Origin: Fagopyrum homotropicum
Taxonomy: Eukaryota > Streptophyta > Magnoliopsida > Caryophyllales > Polygonaceae
Length of the DNA stretch: 64,000 nt
Reading direction: 5' to 3'
NCBI GenBank assembly: GCA_033239125.1
Contig: BSWB01000003.1
Span: forward strand, 106,226,320-106,290,319
Positions within the stretch are counted from its first letter, which is position 1. Each line of letters begins with the position of its first letter. Positions 52,812 through 62,861 of this stretch are shown here, in pieces. Under the pieces are notes generated by a model, which searched no databases, was not told the origin of the DNA, and worked only from the letters and a program-made list of their open reading frames with translations. Made by a program: the position numbers and the translations under genes.

Positions 52812-54431
52812 GTGTTGATTATAGGTGATTGAGAGTCATTTCCGAACGGAATTGAGCAAAGAAGAGTTGATTGAGTATGTCCATGGATTGAGGGCATTAT
52901 TAGGAGCAAAATGAAGTTCAACTTGAGGAGTGCACGAGGCTAGGGAAGAATCATGTTCTTGCCCTAAACCACGCTCTAAAATACGGCCGTACTACAAACC
53001 ACGTTTAGTTCCACGGCTGTGGAACCTTGCAAAGAGAGGCGTGATGCATTCCAGTAACTATTACGGTCGTGGAATCCATGGTTCAAACCGTGTTGATTTC
53101 CACGCTCTAAATGACGGTCGTGGAACCTTCCACGACCGTGATCTTGACGATCTTTTTCGCCACATTTTGAAGCCACGATCTTTTGAAGATTGGGCCCGGC
53201 CGATATTTTATCCTGCCCTATAAAAAGACAGACGAAGGAAAATTCCGTCACCTCGCTTTAGACCTTGGCTTACACCTTCGCTTAGCGGCACTCAGCCTCG
53301 CAAAACCCTCGCTTAGAAGCATTTACATCTCGTTGGAGATCGAAGTTCGTGTTTGGATTTGCCCTAATCTCGCACTTTTGGTGGAGATTGCTGTTGAGAT
53401 TTCTGGATTGGCAGAAGATCGAAGTTTTTGGAAGATTGTTGCAAGAAGATTTCTCTTCTTGTTTAGGTTTGATTTAGAAGACGGATTGACATCCCGTTCT
53501 TCCTTCTTTCCTAAGATTGTGTTTGTTTGCCTTATTCTGAATCTATTGACAATATTCGTTCTTGATTGTGACTTTGAGATTGGTTTGAAGTTTATTGAAA
53601 GTTTTTGGAAGTTTTCATCTTTCAATCTTTTAATCTTTGAATTTGATATCAACATGACTGTTATTGGCTAAAAACCCTTAACAATTCTAAGGTGAAGGGT
53701 TGATAGTTGTGGCTTAGATGATGATAGATCGATCGTAAACAGATTAGACCCTGAGAGTTAGAGATAATCGTCGACGAACCCTAAATCACGGTTTGTTCTT
53801 GAGTTCCACGGCCGTGGAGTCTCAAGATCTGCCCGTAATTTCCCTTACGTTTACGAACCTGCTTTTACTTTAATCCAAAGTTAAAGATTTGCTTTAACTT
53901 AGTCTAGGCTTGCCTTTTCTAGGTGGTAGTGAAGCCTCAACAACCTCTACCTCGATTGTGAGTGTCACAACCGTAATCGGTTAAGTTAGTCTTGATCCTT
54001 GGATTACAAGTTTGGGTATTTGAGATTAATTCTTGCCTTTAGAACCTTTCTATATTGAAGCCTCAACAACCTGTATAGAGAGTGTCTTGTAGGTAAGTCA
54101 TATAAGGTTTTTGGAACTTCACCGTACGATTACCTTACATTAGCATACCTTTGCATATCTTAACTCTGTCTTTATATCATTAGTATATCTTGAATTGATT
54201 GCCACAGCTGGATACCTGGATCTTTAGGATTGTTGTTTTCCCAATAATTGCAAAAACTCTCATATTTACTCGCTTGATAATCTACAATTGAATTTGTTCC
54301 CACCCAAATCCCTGTGTTCGATACTCTGGAATCCTTGCTTAACTATATCGATCCGTACACTGCGGGTTCACTTGCTTGATTCTACTTTTATAAATTTAAA
54401 GCTTATTTGCACGCACGTTTAGGGGCGAACA
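52812..54431 (+). mobile_element. 5' LTR of element D, truncated at its start
   Basis: The sequence from TTATAGGTGATTGAGAG onward matches the reverse complement of the B LTR, so about 140 bases of the LTR start are missing. It ends GGCGAACA at 54431. CCACGGCCGTGG is exact at 53806-53817, with a cluster of variants at 52968-53150. It also has the TATA-like box (53219), the GGATTGACATCCC block near 53484, and the GATCCGTACACTGCGGG block at 54349. The stop-free frames at 52930 and 53183 are LTR sequence. Confidence 0.88.
53219..53226 (+). promoter_or_regulatory. Candidate TATA box of the D LTR
   Basis: TATAAAAA about 410 bases into the truncated LTR and about 1.2 kb before its end, matching the positions in A1, B and C. 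Confidence 0.5.
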
Positions 54432-54437
54432 AGTTTT

Positions 54438-54455
54438 TGGCGCCGTTGCCGGGGA
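54438..54455 (+). other. Primer-binding site of D (tRNA-Asp)
   Basis: TGGCGCCGTTGCCGGGGA, a perfect match to the complement of the plant tRNA-Asp 3' end, six bases after the LTR. Confidence 0.92.
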
Positions 54456-54532
54456 TTTGGTTTCGGCCGAATTCGGTAGCCGGTTGTCAAGCTTGGGAGC
54501 TTGCTCTCGTTATTTGATATTACTTTGAGTGC

Positions 54533-56270
54533 ATGCGCAGGTCTAGGAACACCGAAGATCTCTTACCTCTTGATCAAGAGCTAGAGAAAACTTTAAGGCA
54601 AAAGCGCAAGGAAAAGAAGATGACTGAAGGACACGAACGTGATCTTCAAGCGGAGTTGGCGGAGAAGGAAGCTCAACTCCAATGGAATGAGACCCTCCAC
54701 CAGGATGAAATGGATCGTCATCAATCTCAAGTTAACAATCTACAAGACATGATTTTCCAAATGAGGATAGAACTAAGCGACCTTAAGAATAAGGGAAGCA
54801 AGAAATCCTCAAGAAGAGCATCAAGATCTAGAAGAAAAGGTCACTCATCCGCTGATGATAGTGATTCTTCCATGCCACCGCTAGAGGAGATTGATCCCAC
54901 GATCAATGTGAATCCTTTCCATCCACGTGGAGCTGCTAATCGTCGTGTTCCACCAAGGAATGCGAGGATCGAACGAGTAGATGAAGAGCCAAGAACTCTT
55001 GGCCAGCGGATGGATCCAACACAACAACCGCGCCGTTTGGGCGTGAACTTTGATGCTGAAGATGTACAAGGGTTTAGCTTCAACCCTCAAGTTATTACTC
55101 TTGTTCGCCAAAACCAATTTGGCGGGACAAGCGCTGAATCTCCACACCAACACTTGCAAAACTTTGAGTGTATGATGGAGACGATGAGACCCAAGAGTGC
55201 TACTACCAACAACTATAAGCTCAAGCCTTTCTTCTTCTCCTTGAAGGGGAAAGCATTGTCTTGGTACCAAGCTCTTCCTAGGGGGAAACTAGACACGTGG
55301 GAAGACCTTTCCGCAGAGTTCCTCACCAAATTCTTTCCGCCATCCAAAACGGCGGAACTTAGAGGTAAGATCAATGCATTTTCCATGAGGTCTAACGAAA
55401 GTTTGTTTCAATCATGGGAAAGGTTTCAGGACTTGTTATTGGATTGCCCTCATCATGGCATATCCAAGCTTGCATTGCTGGAGATTTACTACAAGGGGTT
55501 AGATGCGGGAATGCAATTCAACCTCCAATCCCTCTCATGTGGAACATTCATGGACATGAGAGAAGATGACGCTTGGGACTTCATTGAGAAGCAAGCAAGG
55601 GTCATAGAGAAGTATTCCCACCGGAAAGTGGAGGGAAATCGTGTGGAGCAAGGAGCAAAGCGCACACATGAAGCTCAAAATTAGATTTTCTCCCTCAACA
55701 ATGAAATCAAAGAGTTGAAGGAAGCTATCAAGACCAACTTCCCAAAGCAACAAGAGAAGGATGTTGGGTATTTGGGCAACAACAATGGCGGTGATAACAC
55801 AAACCGCAACAACAACAACAACCGGAATAATAACCGGAGCAACAATTGGAATGGCAACAACAACAATAATAACGGCCGGAACAACAATTGGAACAACAAT
55901 AGGGGTTCAAACAACAACAATTGGCGCTCCAATCAACAAAATTCCGGTAACTCTTATCCTTCCAATTCTAATTCACTAACTCCACCTTCCTCTTCCTCTA
56001 CTCCTTTGAAAATCTAGGGGCAAACATCAAATGGAGGAAACACTTCGGGGAAGGAGAAGCCCGATCCCATATTGGAAACGATTTTGGGAAAACTACAAGG
56101 GTTGGAGAACCGCATCATTAAGGTTGATGATCAAATTTTTAAGGTTGACAAAGCTCAAAAGGTTTTGGAAAACCAAATGTTCAACCATGCGGAGGAAGTT
56201 CCTAGGAATCAAGGGAAGCTTCCAGGAAAGACGGAGGACAACCCTAAGGGAAGGGTTATGGCAATCACAA
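54533..56270 (+). pseudogene. gag of D, one frame with two in-frame TAG stops
   Basis: The start ATG at 54533 (MRRSRNTEDLLPLDQELE) is the first in frame after the PBS and is shared by B and C. Residues 1-110 are a charged coiled coil followed by a Lys/Arg/Ser-rich patch. The retrotransposon gag domain covers about residues 185-370 (FFFSLKGKALSWYQALPRGKLDTWEDL, CPHHGISKLALLEIYYKGLD). An Asn-rich segment follows at about 55775-55945 with no CCHC knuckle. TAG codons at 55682 and 56015 stand where B has CAG. Otherwise the frame runs straight into pol without a shift, so gag and pol would be one polyprotein. Confidence 0.88.
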
Positions 56271-57550
56271 CTAGGAGCGGAGTGACTACCACCGATCCGC
56301 AGCCTAAGTTCGTTGAAGTCCCCGTAGAGAAAGACAAAGAGAAGGGGAAGGAGAAGGAAGATGTCTACGTTCCTCCTCCAGCTTATAAACCTCCTCTACC
56401 ATTCCCTCAATCTAGAGCGAGAGCGCGCCTAGATAAACAGTTCGGTAAGTTCATTGAACTCATGAGCAAGCTGCATATTAATATACCATTTATTGATGCT
56501 ATTGTAGGTATGCCGGCTTATGGCAAGTTCTTGAAGGAGCTCCTCTCTAACAAAAGGAAGCTAGAAGACTTCGGAGAGGTTAAGATGAGTTCGGATTCTT
56601 CGGACCTCATCAAAACCATGAAGGAGAAAATGCCCCCAAAGCTAAAGGATCCGGGGTCATTTTGCATTCCCATAGGAGTGGGAGATGTCACATACGATGC
56701 GTTATGTGACTTAGGAGCAAGTGTGAGCATCATACCACTTGCATTGTGTAGGAAGATCGGTTTAGGCGACCCTAAACCGGTGAAGATGACGTTGTACATG
56801 GCGGATCGATCCATCACTCGCCCCGTCGGTATTGTAGAAGACGTCCCGGTCAAGCTAGGTAAATTCTTTGTTCCCATTGATTTTGTCGTGCTTGATATTC
56901 CTGCAGATAGTCCGGTCCCGATCATACTCGGAAGACCGTTTCTTGCAACTTCCGGCTGCATAGTCGATTGCAAGAATGGTAGACTCGCTTTTGATATAGG
57001 AGAAGAGAAAGTAGAGTTCGTTCTTTCCACTCTAGTGAAGGAGCCAATCTTTGATGAGGATATTTTCGATATCCAAGATGAAGAGGGTTTGTCTAGGGAG
57101 GAGGTAAGTGCGATTCTCTTTAACGATCCTTTACAAAAGGTTATCACTATGAGTCTAACCAATGTAGGGGAAGAAGAAGAGTGCAATGAGGCAATTGAAG
57201 CCTTAGAAGCACAAGAAGAGATGGGTGAAGTGGAGTTTGAAAAACTCCACGATGAAGCAGAAAACGTGAGAATCCACGGTCATACTCTATACTCCACGGC
57301 CGTGGATTTCACAACCAAAACCGTGTCTCACTCCAGGGAGTTATACGGTCGTGGAGAAGATGTGACAACCGTATTTCCCTTCCACGCCCCAAACCACGGC
57401 CGTGGAGGCCATGAGGAACCTGTAATTTTGGGCGTGGAAAGGAGTGATCGAGACACTTCTTCAACTTCTTCTGATTCTTCTCCTACACACTCATCACCCT
57501 TAGAAACTTCTAAGGAGACGTCGGATGCTTCTCAAGGATCATTGGAAGCT
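56271..57550 (+). CDS. Protease and protease-RT linker of D
   Basis: Part of a 1310-residue open frame (56072-60004). Upstream of the enzyme lie KPPLPFPQSRARARLDKQFGKF and LSNKRKLEDFGEVKMSS, conserved in all copies. The aspartic protease-like domain has CDLGASVSIIPLALC (aspartate 56708-56710), MTLYMADRSITRPVG, PIDFVVLDIPAD and IILGRPFLATSGC, and is intact. The linker at about 57180-57550 is acidic and Ser/Thr-rich. It contains the palindromic motifs in coding sequence (exact CCACGGCCGTGG at 57294 and 57394), giving HGRG-like residues. Protease would cut the gag-pol polyprotein inside the particle. Confidence 0.88.
57241..57445 (+). repeat. Cluster of CCACGGCCGTGG-type palindromes in coding sequence (D)
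   Basis: Within about 200 bases there are two exact CCACGGCCGTGG copies (57294 and 57394) and several half or mutated copies (for example ATCCACGGTC at 57272, CGGTCGTGGA at 57347 and GGGCGTGGAA at 57431). All lie inside the open protease-RT linker frame. The same cluster lies at the same place in B (39225-39420), A1 and A2. Confidence 0.75.
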
Positions 57551-58600
57551 CCGAAAGCAATGGAACTCAAACCACTTCCTACTCATCTAAGGTACGCTTT
57601 TCTAGGATCTAGTTCTACCTTCCCGGTTATTGTTAGTTCCGATCTAAGCATAGATGAACATAATCAGCTCATGATTGTCCTTAGGAAACATAGGAAAGCT
57701 CTAGGCTATACTATTGAGGACTTAGTAGGAATTAAACCCTCCCTATGCATGCATAAGATACTAATGGAGGAAGATTTTAGAACTTCAAGACAACCTCAAA
57801 GGCGGTTGAATCCGATCATGAAGAAGGTTGTAAAGAAGGAAATTCTTAAACTTCTTGATGCAGGTATCATCTACCCTATCTCCGATAGTAAGTGGGTGAG
57901 TCCGGTTCAAGTAGTTCCGAAGAAGGGAGGAATGACGGTCATCACCAACAAAAACAACGAACTAATTCCTACCCGAACTGTGACGGGATGGCGGATGTGC
58001 ATAGACTACCGCAAGCTCAACAATGCAACGCGGAAGGATCATTTCCCATTGCCATTCATTGATCAAATGCTTGAAAGGTTAGCACAACATTCAAATTTTT
58101 GCTACCTTGACGGTTATAGTGGTTTCTTTCAGATTCCGATACACTCAGATGATCAAGAGAAGACCACATTCACGTGCCCATGGGGTACGTTTGCTTATAG
58201 GAGAATGCCGTTCGGGCTTTGCAACGCCCCAGCCACCTTCCAACGGTGCATGATGGCCATCTTCTCCGAATACGTAGAGGAAATCATGGAAGTCTTCATG
58301 GACGACTTCTCCGTATACGGTTCCTCTTTTAACGATTGCCTTTCTAACCTTTCTCTTGTTTTGCAAAGGTGTGAAGACACTAACCTAGTTCTTAATTGGG
58401 AGAAGTGTCAATTCATGGTTAAGGAAGGAATTCTATTAGGCCACTTAGTCTCTAGTAGAGGGATAGAAGTAGACAAGGCTAAGATAGAGACCATAGAGAA
58501 GCTTCCTCACCCAATTTCGGTGAAAGGGATAAGAAGTTTCCTAGGACATGCTGGATTTTATAGACGTTTCATTAAGGACTTTTCTAAGATATCAAAACCT
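57551..58600 (+). CDS. Reverse transcriptase of D
   Basis: Copies element RNA into DNA from the tRNA-Asp primer. The domain runs from ELKPLPTHLRYAFLG through LLDAGIIYPISDSKWVSPVQ, GWRMCIDYRKLN, YLDGYSGFFQIPIHSDD and RRMPFGLCNAP to the active site FMDD (58295-58306), then NLVLNWEKCQFMV and RSFLGHAGFYRRFIKDF. No stop or frameshift is present, and all motif residues seen in Athila-type RT are kept. This is the best RT in the window. Confidence 0.94.
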
Positions 58601-59084
58601 CTCACTAATCTATTGATGAAGGATGCGGTTTTTGAGTTTTCGCAGGAATGTTTAGATGCGTTTAACACCATTCCGCAAGCTCTAATTTCAGCACCTATTA
58701 TCCAACCCCCGGATTGGACTCTTCCCTTTGAGATTATGTGTGATGCTAGTGACGTAGCTATTGGAGCTGTTCTTGGACAACGAAAAGAAGGGCGAACCCA
58801 TGCCATATACTATGCTAGCAAGACGCTAGATGAAGCGCAGCTCAACTACGCCACTACCGAAAAAGAGTTTTTAGCCATTGTCTATGCTATTGACAAGTTT
58901 CGCTCTTATCTTGTAGGTGCAAAGGTGATTGTCTACACGGATCATGCTGCGATCCGGTACCTCCTTGCGAAGAAAGATGCGAAGCCAAGGCTAATTAGAT
59001 GGATTCTTCTCCTACAAGAATTCGATCTTGAGATCCGCGACAAGAAAGGTTCAGAAAATTCTGTTGCGGATCATTTGAGTCGCC
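58601..59084 (+). CDS. RNase H of D
   Basis: Follows RT in the same frame. The motifs are CDASDVAIGAVLG (Asp 58742-58744), ATTEKEFLAIVYA, VIVYTDHAAIRYLLAKKD and ENSVADHLSRLTH, which supply the four acidic residues of the RNase H fold. It would remove the RNA strand during cDNA synthesis. It appears intact. Confidence 0.92.
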
Positions 59085-60465
59085 TAACACATCTAGAGGA
59101 CGACCATTTACCCATCGACGACTCCTTCCCGGACGAACACCTACACCTTATTGAGGAGTGCATCGATGTGATCTCCAAAGGTAACGAACCATGGTTTGCT
59201 GATTTTGTTAACTATTTGGTTTGTCAAGAGATACCACCCGGATTATCCTACGCACAAAGGAAGAAGTTCTTTAAGGATGTCCGGGAATACTTTTGGAACG
59301 AGCCTCTCCTCTTTAAGAGAGGTCCGGATGGCATCATTCGGCGATGTGTGCCGGAAGATGAGATGCAAAGTGTCATCCGCCATTGTCATTCACTACCTTG
59401 TGGAGGACACGCTAGTTCAAACAAGACTAGCGCAAAGGTATTGCAATCTGGATTCTTTTGGCCTACTTTGTTTAGAGATGTGCAATCCTTTGTTTCTTGC
59501 TGCGATGATTGTCAAAGCACAGACAATATCTCTAGGAGGAATGAGATGCCCCTCAACAACATCCAAGAGGTGGAGATTTTCGACGTTTGGGGAGTCGATT
59601 TCATGGGACCATTTCCATCCTCTTGTGGAAACCAATACATACTATTGGCGATGGATTATGTTTCTAGATGGGTGGAAGCAATTGCCTCTCCCACCAATGA
59701 TGCCATGGTGGTGGTTAAGTTCTTCAACAAAACCATTTTCCCGCAATTTGGGACGCCAAGGACGATCATTAGTGATGGAGGTTCTCACTTCATTGCCCGG
59801 CGCTTTGAAGCTCTTCTAGCTAAGTATGGGGTTACCCACAAGATCGCTACCCCTTACCATCCACAAACAAGTGGACAAGTTGAGATCTCAAATAGGGAGA
59901 TCAAAGGAATCTTAGAGAAGACGGTTTCAAGGACTAGGAAGGATTGGTCCTTGAAGCTTGACGAGCATTATGGGCATACCGGACTGCATACAAGACTCCC
60001 ATAGGAACCACACCATACAACCTTGTGTATGGGAAGTCTTGTCACTTGCCGGTAGAGTTGGAGCACAAAGCGTTTTGGGCTATCAAGTGGTTGAACTTCA
60101 GCATGAAGGAAGCGGGAGAGAAGCGTCTCCTAGACATCAATGAGCTGGATGAACTCCGCTTGAATGCTTACGAAAACGCTAAGATCTATAAGGAGAGGGC
60201 GAAACGTTGGCATGATAAGCATATCATTCCAAAGGACTTCAAAGAAGGAGATCAAGTTCTCCTCTTCAATTCAAGGCTTCGTCTCTTTCCAGGTAAGCTT
60301 AAATCTCGTTGGACCGGACCTTTTCTAATTAAGCGTATTTTCCCCCATGGTGCAGTTGAAGTATGGGGTGAAACGGGCGGAAGCTTTAAGGTGAACGGCC
60401 AACGACTCAAGAAGTATACGCCGGAACTCCAAGCTGAGGAGTTCGCACCTACCGCACTCGAGTAA
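59085..60465 (+). pseudogene. Integrase of D, complete but with one frameshift
   Basis: The zinc finger is HCHSLPCGGHASSNK to CCDDCQ (about 59375-59515). The core has VDFMGPF, ISDGGSHF and QVEI, and the Asp to Glu spacing is exactly 35 residues. A one-base loss near 59967 shifts the frame, so the 1310-residue frame ends at 60004. The remaining part is open from 60025 to 60465 with GDQVLLFNSRLRLFPGKLKSRWTGPFLIKRIF, a GPF-type C-terminal module, and the end VNGQRLKKYTPEL before a TAA. Apart from that base the enzyme looks complete. Confidence 0.92.
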
Positions 60466-61293
60466 GAGCGAGAATGGTCTAGCTACGGACCTTAAACAAA
60501 GCGCTTCTTGGGAGGCAACCCAAGGTATTGCATTTTTGTTTTTGTTTTCGATTCATAGATTAGCTTAGTATAGACGTTTTTTCTTTGTTTTTGCCTTCGA
60601 TTCCTTCCGGTATGTTCGTGTTTTTGGATGTAGGAACGATGGAAAAGGAAAAGGAGAGGATGATGTTGAAGAAAAGTGACGAAATCTGAACTTTGGAGCT
60701 TTACAAAGAGTTCCACGGCCTAAACCACGGTCGTGACAGCTACCGTACCCGTAATTTCCAAAAGCCTTTGAAAAGTCACCAAAACCACGGTTCCGTACAC
60801 TTCCACGGCCGTGGAACACCCCGACAGACCGTGATTTTCAAAAATTTTGCCTGTGACTATATAAACCACATTCTTCACAAAAATCATCCCAAAACCCCTC
60901 TTTCACGACCTAATAGCCGAAATCCACGACCCTCTCTCAAATCCTCGTTTCTTGATCGTTTTTAACGATTCTTCCTCCTAAACTGAAGCAAACTCGACCA
61001 CCAACAAGATCCAAGTGACGAATCGAGTGGAAATTCACCAAGGAACGCGCAATTCGGATTTTTCAATCCGAAAAATAGGTTTTTCCTCTCTTCTTGATTC
61101 TTGTCGATTTGGCTCGTTTTTGTTAGAGATTTTAGGAAGAACTGATTGAGATTGAAAGAAATTAGATTAGGACTGCCTGTTTGTGGTGATTGATTGCCGA
61201 TTTGCTGAGATTTGCGACTTTCTGAGACGAATCACGGTCTCTGGAGGAATTACGGCCGTGGTTTCCATAGAACAACCCGTAATTTTAAACAGA
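60466..61293 (+). other. pol to 3'-ORF spacer of D
   Basis: Non-coding spacer of about 830 bases. The hairpin CTTGGGAGGCAACCCAAG is at 60506-60523. Palindrome clusters lie at 60710-60840 (exact CCACGGCCGTGG at 60803) and 61225-61285, just ahead of the 3' ORF start. The open frame at 60693-60965 covers the motif cluster and is not conserved in B. Confidence 0.6.
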
Positions 61294-62861
61294 ATGGATT
61301 TTGTGAGGAGAGTTTCGGGGAGGATCAAAGAGAAGAAGGATAACTAGAACAAGAAGAGGAAGGGTAATCCCTCCTCTTCCTCATCCTCTAGGGCACCACC
61401 ACCCTCTTCCCCTTCACCTCCATCATCACCTTCCTCACCCTCACCCCCTAGCCCTAGAGTCCCGACCATACATGATGATCACCTCGATGCACTCGAGAGG
61501 ATCAAGGAGATGCCTGTGATTGGCCCTAGGTACTTGTTGTTAGAGGATCTAGCTCCTCTCAACATAGTTGATGACCTTACTTGGCTCTTGGATAGAGCCG
61601 ACTTATTGTCTTCTCGGCTATCCGAGAAGACGCTTATGAGGAGATTACACGGGAGGTTGTGACATCTTTTGAGCACACCCATGTAGACAGGACCGTCTCT
61701 TTCCGTCTCATGGAAATAGACTATCATTTTAGCATCCGTGAGTTTGGGACCATTTTCGGGTTTCAAGAGACCTTTAACGGTCGCTTTCCTAGTGGCGTTT
61801 ACGCCAAGGATTTTTGGGAGGAGGTGGCGATGATTTACGCTAGCGAGGACCGCTGGCAGCCCGCTGACACCAAGGCTAGGTTGATGTACCACCTAGCATT
61901 GAAGATTGCTCATCGTGTTCTTTCGGAGTGTCTCTTTCCTAGGACAGAGACGCCCCAAAAGATCAAGACGGATGAGCTCTTTTTACTCTACTCCATGTTG
62001 TATGGACGCCGTGCTGATTGTGCTACTCTCTTGGCTGCTACTATGAGCAAGCTCAAGAAAAAGAAGAAGGGCAGCATCGGATATGGTGGGATAGTTACCC
62101 ACATTGCTAGGAGCTTAGGTGTTGATTTTTTTGCTTGCACCCGTATACCGGCCGTACCTTTAGGGCTACATGCTTTCATGACTAGGGGTCTTATTTTCCC
62201 CACACATAGAGGTCCGCCTTATGCGGGCATGCCTTGGGAGAGCAGGACGGGTAGGGGTATAGAGTGGCTACCGGAGTACTCCATTATGGCGGGACGCCAT
62301 AATTGGAAGGAGACGTTCGCCGCTATGCATGCGAACAGGATAGCAGCTCCCCCATATGTCCCACCACCAGTTGTTGAGGAGGAGGAGATGGGAGATCAGT
62401 TTGAGGGTGGAGGAGGAGCCGAGAAGGATTTTGGCACGTTTCCGGATCAGCCGGAGGCGGCCCCCGATGCACCTAGACGTTCTCCACGTCCAGCTAGAGC
62501 TTCAGGCTCGTCTTCTCGCCGCGCTAGCGTGAGGGAGAGGCCTACATGGATGACCACACCTCCTACATGGTACGGAGCTCCACCTCCTTGGTCTACAGAG
62601 CAGACAGCGGCACCAACACCACCACCAGCACCATCCGACGCTCCAGCATGGTACAGTCAGGCTCCGGGATGGTACGAGCAGATGCCGGATTGGGCTACTG
62701 GACTTTCAGAGAGAGTAGGAGCATTGGAGATCCGAGCCGATGCTAGAGATGGACGCTTAGACGACCTCGACCACATGATGAGGGATGTCTACCGCCAGCA
62801 GTTTGGGCGGTTTTATGATCCTAGCTTCTCTCCATTCCCGCCTCCACCAGCGCCGCAGTGA
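61294..62861 (+). pseudogene. Athila-type env-like 3' ORF of D, two breaks
   Basis: The ATG at 61294 opens MDFVRRVSGRIKEKK, as in B. A TAG at codon 18 (61345-61347) and a one-base loss near 61597 (in the DLTWLLDRA region) interrupt it. From about 61620, with an open frame 61659-62861, the rest is intact: VDRTVSFRLMEIDYHF, FGFQETFNGRFPSGVYAKDF, DTKARLMYHLALKIAHRVL, ECLFPRTETPQK and GSIGYGGIVTHIA. The tail is Pro/Trp-rich (WYGAPPPWS, WYSQAPGWYEQMPDW) and ends QFGRFYDPSFSPFPPPPAPQ. No signal peptide or membrane segment is seen. Function unknown. Confidence 0.82.

Noticed and set aside
55682..56017. Two in-frame TAG codons in D gag as programmed readthrough between gag and pol
   Set aside because: B has sense codons at both places, and both stops lie within gag, not at the gag-protease boundary, so mutation is more likely.
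57241..57445. CRISPR-like or satellite array made of the palindromes
   Set aside because: Spacing is irregular, the copies are degenerate and dispersed, and the setting is a plant retrotransposon. There is no array structure.
61294..62861. 3' ORF as a true envelope glycoprotein
   Set aside because: No signal peptide, membrane span or Cys/N-glycosylation-rich ectodomain is visible. Only its position supports the name.
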